Of a stretch of 12,558 nucleotides of DNA, positions 7,221-12,558 are shown piece by piece. The position numbers were made by a program, and so were the translations under genes. The stretch covers positions 1-12,558 of the forward strand of contig CAIPGD010000399.1 of the NCBI GenBank assembly GCA_903864485.1, given 5' to 3'. This DNA is from an uncultured bacterium (GTDB taxonomy: Bacteria > Pseudomonadota > Gammaproteobacteria > Burkholderiales > Burkholderiaceae_E). A model generated the notes under the pieces. It ran no database searches, was not told where the DNA came from, and saw only the letters and a program-made list of their open reading frames with translations. The first letter of the stretch is position 1; the number at the start of each line of letters is the position of its first letter.

Positions 7221-7228
7221 TGAACTGA

Positions 7229-10200
7229 ATGAAGAGAATGTTATTCAACGCAACCCACTCTGAGGAGTTGCGGGTTGCGATTGTTGACGGGCAAAAGCTG
7301 GTTGATATTGATATCGAATCGGCGGGTCGGGAATCCCGAAAGTCCAATATTTATAAAGGCGTTGTAACTCGGGTTGAACCCAGCCTCGAAGCCTGCTTTG
7401 TCGCTTACGGAGAGGAACGACACGGCTTTTTACCGTTCAAGGAAATTGCCAAACAATATTTTCAGCCGGGTGTTGAAGGCCGGGCCACCATCAAAGAAGC
7501 CATTCGCGAGGGTCAGGAACTCTTAGTTCAGGTCGAGAAGGAAGAGCGCGGCAACAAGGGGGCGGCCCTGACGACTTTTTTGTCGCTCGCCGGTCGCTAC
7601 TTGGTGCTCATGCCGAACAACCCCAGGGGAGGCGGCGTCAGTCGGCGAGTGGAGGGTGAAGATCGCCAGGAATTGCGGGAGGCGATGGACCAGCTCGAGG
7701 TGCCGACCGGAATGAGTCTGATCGCGCGGACCGCCGGGATTGGGCGAGGCGTCGAAGAGTTGCAGTGGGACATGAACTACCTCCTGCAACTATGGAGAGC
7801 CATTGAAGAAGCAAGCAAAGCCGGGCAAGGGGCATACCTGATTTATCAGGAATCGAGCCTGGTCATTCGCGCAATACGGGATTATTTCACTGCGGATATT
7901 GGCGAAATTCTCATCGACACCGATGACATCTATGAACAGGCTCGCCAGTTCATGGCCCATGTCATGCCCGGAGAGGTAAACCGGGTCAAGCGTTACCGGG
8001 AAGACACCCCCCTCTTCTCACGCTTTCAGATCGAACATCAGATCGAGACGGCATATTCCCGCCTTGTCCCCCTGCCCTCGGGCGGTGCCGTCGTGATCGA
8101 CCACACCGAGGCCCTTGTGGCCGTCGACGTCAATTCGGCGCGCGCCACCAAGGGCTCCGATATTGAGGAAACCGCGCTTAGAACCAATCTAGAGGCGGCT
8201 GACGAAGTTGCCCGACAAATGCGACTGCGTGATTTGGGCGGTCTGATCGTGATTGACTTCATTGATATGGAGAACACGAAAAGCCAGCGCGAAGTTGAAA
8301 ACCGCCTACGCGAGGCCTTGAGCGTTGATCGCGCCAGGGTCCAGATCGGCAAGATCAGCCGATTCGGCTTGATGGAAATGTCACGACAGCGCCTACGCCC
8401 GGCGCTGAATGAAGGCAACCACATGACTTGCCCGCGCTGTAACGGCACCGGCGTCATTCGGGATATTGAATCTTCCGCATTGCAAGTGCTGCGAGTGGTT
8501 CAAGAAGAATCCATGAAGGAAAACTCTGCAGCCGTCTATGCGCAGGTTCCCGTTGATGTGGCCTCGTACCTGCTGAACGAAAAGCGCACAGAAATTGCAA
8601 AGCTTGAGGCGCGGGTGAAGGTCGACATTGTGTTGATCCCAAACAAGCACCTTGAGACCCCACATTATCGACTGGAGCGTCTCAAGCACGACGATGAGCG
8701 TCTGGCGAGCTACCGGGCAAGCTATTCCCTTGCTGAGGGACCCGCTGAAGACAGTTGGTACTTGAACCGCAAGACAGAGCAGCCAAAAGCACGCCAGGAA
8801 GCGGTCGTCAAAGGGATCACCCCAGATCAACCCGCACCGGTTCACGTGCCGCGTGAAGTGGATGCTGCTTCACCCAAATCAGGCAACCCTCAAGGCCAAC
8901 AGGCGCCGGCCACCTCGTTTACGGGGTCGCATGCTGCAACGTCCGGATCCGAGAATCAAACCGGCATCATCGGCCGAATCATGGGTTGGTTACGCGGGAA
9001 GGCCGCCAATGAAGCGCAGGCACCTCGCCCCGCGGTCGCCGCGCCAGAGCCAACGGACGAGCGCTCGCGAGCACCGCGCAATCCACGTGATTCCCGCGAA
9101 TCAAGGGAACCACGCGAACCACGTGAGCCCCGCGAAGGCGGCCGTAACGGCCGCGAACCTCGCGATGGCGGCGCGCGTCGCGAGGGACGCGCAGCCAACG
9201 ATAGTCGTCGAACCGAGACCTCTGGTCGTTCTGAATCAGCTGGCCGAGATCCCCAAGTCGTTCGCGAGGGCGCCGAAGGTCGGGGCAGCCGCGACGGTCG
9301 AGGCGGCCGCTCCGGCCGGCAAGAGAGGCCTGCCGGAGAGGCCCGCGCGCCTCGGGAAGAGCGACCACCCCGCAGCAGAGGTTCCAATGCAGAAGGCAGT
9401 GCAGTAGATGGCGCTGCGGTGGATCCTGCGTCGGCCGTTCAAAGTGGGGTCGCGCCGGGAATTCCTGCCGGCGTTGTTTCGGAGGCGAGAACCGATCAGC
9501 CCCATCAAGCCAACCCGGCCGATGATGCACTGCACTTAACGACGGATACCGAAGACACAGTTGAATCCGGCGAGGCCGCAGAGCGCCGTCGTCGCCGCCG
9601 CCGCCGTGGTGGACGACGTGACCGCCCCGAGGGCGAGCGGACCGACACCGAGTCGGGGCTAAGTGCCGAAGGTTCCGAACAGGCTGCGACTGTCACGGAA
9701 ACGCCTACGGGCGAAGCCCCTTCGGCTGAGGGTCTCAGTGTTCAACCGCAAGACCGCCCAGCGCGTGCTCCGCGGGCACCACGCAGCCGGCGTCCGATTG
9801 ACTCTGACGTGCAGGATCAGGAATCAGCCGCCCCTGCGTTGCAGGAAGCGCCTGCGGAACCGATCCCATCGCTTGAGCCGATCGCATCGCTTCAGCCGAT
9901 CGCATCGCTTCAGCCGATCGTGTCGATTGAGCCGGCCATCTCGCCTGAACAGACAGCGCCAATCGCCCCTGTCGAATCTTCTGCAGCGGCCGGAAACTCA
10001 GTCGCTGAAGTGCCCGCAGAAGCTGCAGCGGTCGACATCGTCACGCCAGAGCCCTCACCCGCGGAGGCAAAACCTTTCACGGCGGAAGTGAACTCGCCCG
10101 AGCCGGTTACGCAAGCGCCTCAGGCACCCGTTGTCCTCACCGAGATTGTTGCAAATGCGGGTCTCGAATGGGTTCAAACCCGTAGTGACCTTGTCGTTGC

Positions 10201-10315
10201 CGAAGGTGCTGGCGAGGCGCCAACGCCGCGACCCGCGCGAGTCCGTAAGCCAAAAGTTGAAATCGTGGCCGAGCCCCTTCAAATGGTGGAAACGAAGAAC
10301 GACGGGTCGCTCTAA
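7229..10315 (+). CDS. rne: Ribonuclease E, degradosome scaffold form with long disordered tail
   Basis: RNase E makes 5'-end-sensed endonucleolytic cuts in mRNA, rRNA and tRNA precursors and scaffolds the degradosome at the inner membrane. The product has 1,028 residues. The N-terminal half holds the S1 domain (about 38-120), the 5' sensor and DNase I-like regions, catalytic Asp300 (VAVDVNSARATKG) and Asp343 (LIVIDFIDM), and the zinc-link CPRC with Cys401 and Cys404. Each sits three positions below the E. coli numbering. The C-terminal half is disordered: an amphipathic stretch GIIGRIMGWLRGK (579-591), Arg-rich RNA-binding tracts (about 612-718 and 784-800), an Ala/Pro/Glu region with a six-residue repeat, and a family-like end with AGLEWVQT (977-984). 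The ribosome binding site GGAG is nine bases upstream. Divergent from rluC, upstream of moaA. Confidence 0.97.
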   Translation: MKRMLFNATHSEELRVAIVDGQKLVDIDIESAGRESRKSNIYKGVVTRVEPSLEACFVAYGEERHGFLPFKEIAKQYFQPGVEGRATIKEAIREGQELLVQVEKEERGNKGAALTTFLSLAGRYLVLMPNNPRGGGVSRRVEGEDRQELREAMDQLEVPTGMSLIARTAGIGRGVEELQWDMNYLLQLWRAIEEASKAGQGAYLIYQESSLVIRAIRDYFTADIGEILIDTDDIYEQARQFMAHVMPGEVNRVKRYREDTPLFSRFQIEHQIETAYSRLVPLPSGGAVVIDHTEALVAVDVNSARATKGSDIEETALRTNLEAADEVARQMRLRDLGGLIVIDFIDMENTKSQREVENRLREALSVDRARVQIGKISRFGLMEMSRQRLRPALNEGNHMTCPRCNGTGVIRDIESSALQVLRVVQEESMKENSAAVYAQVPVDVASYLLNEKRTEIAKLEARVKVDIVLIPNKHLETPHYRLERLKHDDERLASYRASYSLAEGPAEDSWYLNRKTEQPKARQEAVVKGITPDQPAPVHVPREVDAASPKSGNPQGQQAPATSFTGSHAATSGSENQTGIIGRIMGWLRGKAANEAQAPRPAVAAPEPTDERSRAPRNPRDSRESREPREPREPREGGRNGREPRDGGARREGRAANDSRRTETSGRSESAGRDPQVVREGAEGRGSRDGRGGRSGRQERPAGEARAPREERPPRSRGSNAEGSAVDGAAVDPASAVQSGVAPGIPAGVVSEARTDQPHQANPADDALHLTTDTEDTVESGEAAERRRRRRRRGGRRDRPEGERTDTESGLSAEGSEQAATVTETPTGEAPSAEGLSVQPQDRPARAPRAPRSRRPIDSDVQDQESAAPALQEAPAEPIPSLEPIASLQPIASLQPIVSIEPAISPEQTAPIAPVESSAAAGNSVAEVPAEAAAVDIVTPEPSPAEAKPFTAEVNSPEPVTQAPQAPVVLTEIVANAGLEWVQTRSDLVVAEGAGEAPTPRPARVRKPKVEIVAEPLQMVETKNDGSL
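9860..9949 (+). repeat. 18-bp tandem repeat inside the rne tail
   Basis: Five 18-bp units lie head to tail at 9860, 9878, 9896, 9914 and 9932. Units two and three are identical (CCGATCGCATCGCTTCAG). Units one and four are close copies, and the fifth is degenerate. They encode a six-residue repeat of the type PIASLQ/PIVSIE in the disordered tail of RNase E. Frame is kept, so copy number can change without breaking the gene. Confidence 0.85.
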
Positions 10316-10542
10316 ACCTCAGCACCATAGGGCGAAGCCTTCCGTTCCTGACCGGGTAAGCCGAAGTAGTGTCGGCTTACCTGCAGGACGGCAACAACAT
10401 GGGGACTGGGGGTGCAAACCATCACGTTTGCTTCTTCGTCTCGTTGCATGAACGAGGGGTCTTTGCACCGAATCGATCGCATCGGCATGGAAATCAGAGG
10501 CAAAGGAGCGGCCTCACCGCCCAAAATGGTACGGACTAGCAT
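10312..10542 (-). CDS. Doubtful small open frame with a strong ribosome binding site, antisense to the rne-moaA gap
   Basis: I do not recognise this product and give it low confidence. On the minus strand an ATG at 10542-10540 follows CCGGAGGA (10558-10551) by eight bases, a clearly better ribosome binding site than most genes in this window have. The frame gives 76 residues, beginning MLVRTILGGEAAPLPL, with three or fewer Cys and many Arg. It ends at a TAG overlapping the rne TAA. Against it: third-position GC is not raised, the composition is unremarkable, and the same DNA carries strong inverted repeats that could themselves be the selected feature. It could be a small protein, or the site could be chance. 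Confidence 0.18.
   Translation of the reverse strand: MLVRTILGGEAAPLPLISMPMRSIRCKDPSFMQRDEEANVMVCTPSPHVVAVLQVSRHYFGLPGQERKASPYGAEV
10353..10383 (+). other. Strong hairpin 38 bp after the rne stop
   Basis: GTAAGCCGA at 10356-10364 pairs perfectly with TCGGCTTAC at 10372-10380 around a 7-nt loop. Three outer pairs (one G-U) extend the stem to 10353-10383. It is well placed to mark the rne 3' end, but there is no T-run on either side, so it is not a standard intrinsic terminator. It may protect the 3' end after Rho-dependent termination. Confidence 0.45.
10411..10469 (+). promoter_or_regulatory. Candidate switching RNA structure: one arm with two perfect partners
   Basis: GGTGCAAA at 10411-10418 pairs perfectly with TTTGCACC at 10462-10469, enclosing a 6-bp hairpin CTCGTT/AACGAG (10440-10445 and 10451-10456, loop GCATG). 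The same arm, as GCAAAC at 10414-10419, also pairs perfectly with GTTTGC at 10426-10431 around a 6-nt loop. The two folds cannot coexist. This is the pattern of attenuators and riboswitches, but no known family is recognised, and the same stems exist on the minus strand. Confidence 0.35.
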
Positions 10543-10722
10543 GATTGAAATCCTCCGGAACACGCGCCTTAAGACGCGATATATTAGTGAGTGGCGGCCC
10601 GTGAAAGTATCCATGGATGCGACCCAAGCCGCTTTATGAATTGGTCTGAGGTGCCGAATATTTCACCAACCCACATTGACGGATCGAGGCAACCGGCGCG
10701 AGTCTGGTGTGACGTTGCAGAC

Positions 10723-10747
10723 CCGTCCCATCCCATTCCGTCCCATC
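10723..10747 (+). repeat. 10-bp direct repeat in the C-rich moaA leader
   Basis: CCGTCCCATC occurs at 10723-10732 and again at 10738-10747, a 15-bp period, with further CCCAT and ATCCC words between and after. The stretch 10721-10760 has almost no G. It lies 48 bp before the moaA ATG and could be a protein-binding site or part of an unstructured leader. Confidence 0.5.
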
Positions 10748-10794
10748 ACATCCCTATCAACTAACGTGCCCGCTGTTCGCTTCCACCCACGCTG

Positions 10795-11898
10795 ATGGCA
10801 GAACGTTCCATCCCGATCGCGGACCTTCGCTATGCGGCGGTCGCTCCAGCCATCCCGGCAACTGCGATTGAGCCTGACGGCAATCTCGTAGACCGGCTGC
10901 GAAGACCGTTACGAGACTTACGCATCTCGGTCACCGATCGATGCAATTTTCGGTGCACCTATTGCATGCCGAAATCTGTGTTCGACCAGACCTACCAATT
11001 TCTTCCGCAAGCCTCCCTTCTGAGCTTCGAGGAGATTTTCAGACTCGCTCAACTATTCGTGGCCCATGGCACCGAAAAGTTGCGTCTGACAGGCGGCGAA
11101 CCCTTGCTGCGCAAGAACGTCGAAGAACTGATCACACGGCTGGCGTCTTTGCGGACGCCCCGGGGGGAGCCCGTCGAGTTGACGCTCACTACGAACGCGA
11201 GTCTTCTGGTGCGCAAAGCCGAGGCACTTGCAAAAGCTGGTCTCAAGCGGATCTCGGTCAGTCTCGATGCGCTGGATGATCACACCTTTCGCCGGATGAA
11301 TGACGTCGAATTCCCGGTCGCTGATGTAATCGCCGGAATCGAGGCTGCCGACCGCGCCGGTCTGCGCCCGCTAAAGATCAACATGGTGGTCCGTCGTGGT
11401 GTCAACGATCACGATATTCTGCCGATGGCAACTCACTTTCGCGGATCTGGGCACATTCTCCGATTCATTGAGTACATGGATGTTGGTTCCTCAAACGGAT
11501 GGCACCTGAAAGAAGTAGTGACATCCGCTGAGATCATCGAAAAAATTGGATCGATCTATCCACTTGAAGCCATCGATCCAAACTATGTCGGCGAAGTCGC
11601 CCAGCGTTGGCGATACCGCGATGGGAGTGGTGAGATCGGGGTCATTTCGTCGGTTAGTCAGCCATTTTGCGGAGACTGTTCACGAGCAAGGCTCTCCACG
11701 GAGGGACGGCTTTATACCTGCCTTTTCGCAACTGCCGGACATGATCTGAGGGCCCTTCTTCGCAGTGGCCATAGTGACTCTGAAATTGCCAGTGCAATCG
11801 GACTCATCTGGCAGCAGCGCGAAGACCGCTACTCCGAGATACGCTCACACGCAGTCGCCCGAAGCGACCGGATCGAAATGAGCTACATCGGTGGCTAG
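10795..11898 (+). CDS. moaA: GTP 3',8-cyclase MoaA (molybdopterin synthesis, radical SAM)
   Basis: MoaA uses S-adenosylmethionine and two [4Fe-4S] clusters to convert GTP to 3',8-cyclo-7,8-dihydro-GTP, the first step of molybdenum cofactor synthesis. The 367-residue product shows the radical-SAM Cys50/Cys54/Cys57 in DRCNFRCTYC, LTGGEP at 98-103, and the second-cluster Cys292, Cys295 and Cys309 (FCGDCSRARLS through LYTCLF). It ends in the functionally important Gly-Gly, here IGG. An in-frame stop at 10762-10764 limits the start. ATG 10795 gives an N-terminal extension of about 30 residues before the core, and it has no visible Shine-Dalgarno. It lies 479 bp after rne. The mobA/moeA genes I would expect next are absent; a convergent transporter follows. 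Confidence 0.96.
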   Translation: MAERSIPIADLRYAAVAPAIPATAIEPDGNLVDRLRRPLRDLRISVTDRCNFRCTYCMPKSVFDQTYQFLPQASLLSFEEIFRLAQLFVAHGTEKLRLTGGEPLLRKNVEELITRLASLRTPRGEPVELTLTTNASLLVRKAEALAKAGLKRISVSLDALDDHTFRRMNDVEFPVADVIAGIEAADRAGLRPLKINMVVRRGVNDHDILPMATHFRGSGHILRFIEYMDVGSSNGWHLKEVVTSAEIIEKIGSIYPLEAIDPNYVGEVAQRWRYRDGSGEIGVISSVSQPFCGDCSRARLSTEGRLYTCLFATAGHDLRALLRSGHSDSEIASAIGLIWQQREDRYSEIRSHAVARSDRIEMSYIGG

Positions 11899-12011
11899 CA
11901 CCGAACGTTCGTCAATTCAGCAGTTGACGGCCACTTTCGAGGGCCTTGGTCACTTCGCAGGCGATTTCGTCGACACGCTGCTTTTCGACGGACTACTTTA
12001 AAAGCGCAGCC

Positions 12012-12558
12012 CTAAGAGCGTAACGCGAGACTCCTGGAGATCGCTGCGGCGATCATTACGCCAACCAATATAGAACACGCGGCAATTGCGATGGCTGCGC
12101 CAGGTTGTTGATGGTCCAACAAAAATCCCAAGATCGCTGGCCCCATTGCGGCACCCACGTCGATGCCTGAATACACAAGACCAAAGACCCGCCCGCTTGA
12201 TTTCACCGGCGCTGCTTTGCGTACCAACATATCTCGGGATGGTTGCAAGATGCCCATTAAAAAACCAGCGATCCCCAGCAAGGGCAAGATCATGAGTTCC
12301 GGGGCGATGCCGCTTGCGAGAAGCAAGAGAAGCAACGAACAACCAAGTAAGGCACCCATCGCAATCCGCTCATGCCGACTTGAAGCGGCAGCGACAAAAC
12401 CACCGGTGAACATTCCACACGCTCCCGCGAGCAAATAGAGGGTCAAGGCGCCCGTTGCTGTCGCAGCACTGATACCGTAAATCGAACGCAGCGACTGTGG
12501 CGCGAAATTCTGCAACCCGGTGCTCGCGAGCGTCACCGCGACAAAAAACAGGAAGCAA
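12012..12558 (-). CDS. Major facilitator superfamily transporter, C-terminal part, runs off right edge
   Basis: About 181 residues of an MFS permease are visible; the N-terminal half lies beyond the window. The open frame continues to the edge without a stop, so the GTG at 12536 is internal, not a start. Roughly five hydrophobic segments are seen, including LTLYLLAGACGMFTGGFVA and LMILPLLGIAGFLMGIL. The motif PSRDMLVRKAAP is followed by GRVFGLVYSGIDVGAAMGPAILGFLLD, a pattern common in drug/metabolite MFS proteins of the C-terminal bundle. It ends in SLALRS. Substrate cannot be told from this part. It converges on moaA with a 113-bp gap. Confidence 0.88.
   Translation of the reverse strand, partial: CFLFFVAVTLASTGLQNFAPQSLRSIYGISAATATGALTLYLLAGACGMFTGGFVAAASSRHERIAMGALLGCSLLLLLLASGIAPELMILPLLGIAGFLMGILQPSRDMLVRKAAPVKSSGRVFGLVYSGIDVGAAMGPAILGFLLDHQQPGAAIAIAACSILVGVMIAAAISRSLALRS

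Larger units (their letters stand above)
6703..7228. promoter_or_regulatory. Divergent rluC-rne intergenic region; presumed long rne 5' leader
   Basis: 526 bp separate the rluC and rne starts. I see no convincing gene here. The open frames present lack homology and good ribosome binding sites, and one merely extends rluC upstream. The region is rich in inverted repeats that would form hairpins in an rne transcript: 6755-6768 (GACCG/CGGTC), 6793-6833 (8 bp), 6945-6964 (GCGCCG/CGGCGC, 8-nt loop), 7104-7116 (GCGCC/GGCGC) and a structure over the ribosome binding site. In E. coli the rne 5' leader mediates feedback control by RNase E. The same role here is inference. No promoter on the plus strand could be assigned with confidence. 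Confidence 0.5.
10316..10794. other. rne-moaA intergenic region, structured but without a recognised gene
   Basis: These 479 bp hold no open frame that I recognise. They contain an rne-proximal 12-bp hairpin (10353-10383), a cluster of alternative stems (10411-10469), and two competing hairpins (GAGGC/GCCTC at 10497-10515 and GCGG/CCGC at 10508-10520). Next to moaA is a C-rich, G-poor stretch with a 10-bp direct repeat. TTGACG at 10677-10682 would suit a -35 box, but no good -10 follows. moaA leaders often carry a molybdenum-cofactor riboswitch in gammaproteobacteria; I cannot match that motif here by eye. Confidence 0.5.

Noticed and set aside
6703..7347. Open frame continuing upstream of rluC to 7347, which would give a 541-residue protein
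   Set aside because: The extra 215 residues run through the rne leader and antisense to the rne start, have no domain character, and RluC homology begins only near 6670.
8956..9696. Several long open frames antisense to or shifted within the rne tail
   Set aside because: They are shadows of the Arg/Pro/Ala-rich, GC-biased tail, with no start signals or domain character of their own.
10412..10639. 75-codon plus-strand frame in the rne-moaA gap
   Set aside because: No ribosome binding site, no recognisable protein features, and it runs through the inverted repeats.
10316..10794. A known molybdenum-cofactor riboswitch upstream of moaA
   Set aside because: Location fits, but I could not lay out the known motif's stems and conserved bases on this sequence by eye. 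A covariance-model search would decide.
11910..11929. Hairpin CGTCAA/TTGACG between moaA and the transporter as a terminator
   Set aside because: Only six pairs with an 8-nt loop and no T-run on either strand; too weak to call a terminator.

Overview
The window looks like a core chromosomal segment of a betaproteobacterium, most likely Burkholderiales. The evidence is gene order and protein style. One side carries yceD-rpmF-plsX-fabH with maf divergent from it. The middle carries a cluster rluC - HAD phosphatase - Rieske protein - sppA, then a divergent RNase E gene followed by moaA. The RNase E is about 1,030 residues long, with a long Arg/Pro/Ala-rich tail of the kind seen in that order. 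The DNA is moderately GC-rich. I see no insertion sequence, phage gene, tRNA, rRNA, CRISPR array or other sign of recent transfer.

Layout. (1) 1-2274, minus strand: a lipid/translation operon yceD (23S rRNA/ribosome-associated DUF177) - rpmF (ribosomal protein L32) - plsX (acyl-phosphate synthesis) - fabH (5' part only, running off the left edge). (2) 2306-3783, plus strand: maf/yceF (nucleotide pyrophosphatase) and, overlapping its stop codon, a tetrapyrrole-methylase-fold SAM methyltransferase. (3) 3653-6702, minus strand: rluC - gph-like HAD phosphatase - small Rieske ferredoxin-like protein - sppA (S49 membrane peptidase). The genes are overlapping or closely spaced, so probably one transcript. 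The methyltransferase and sppA converge and overlap by 131 bp. (4) 6703-7228: a long divergent intergenic stretch that is the presumed rne leader, with several hairpins, one of which could hide the rne ribosome binding site. (5) 7229-10315, plus: rne. (6) 10316-10794: a 479-bp gap with strong, partly mutually exclusive inverted repeats and a C-rich direct repeat just before moaA. (7) 10795-11898, plus: moaA (first step of molybdopterin synthesis). (8) 11899-12558: a short gap and the 3' part of a minus-strand MFS transporter.

Together the genes serve membrane lipid synthesis, ribosome assembly and modification, RNA decay, envelope proteolysis and molybdenum cofactor synthesis. The protein-coding content is ordinary and conserved, and I do not find a convincing new multi-gene system. 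The points most worth a second look are non-coding or architectural: the possible RNA switch and the strong minus-strand ribosome binding site in the rne-moaA gap, the possible Shine-Dalgarno-sequestering leader of rne, the extended methyltransferase tail antisense to sppA, and the uncharacterised Rieske protein.
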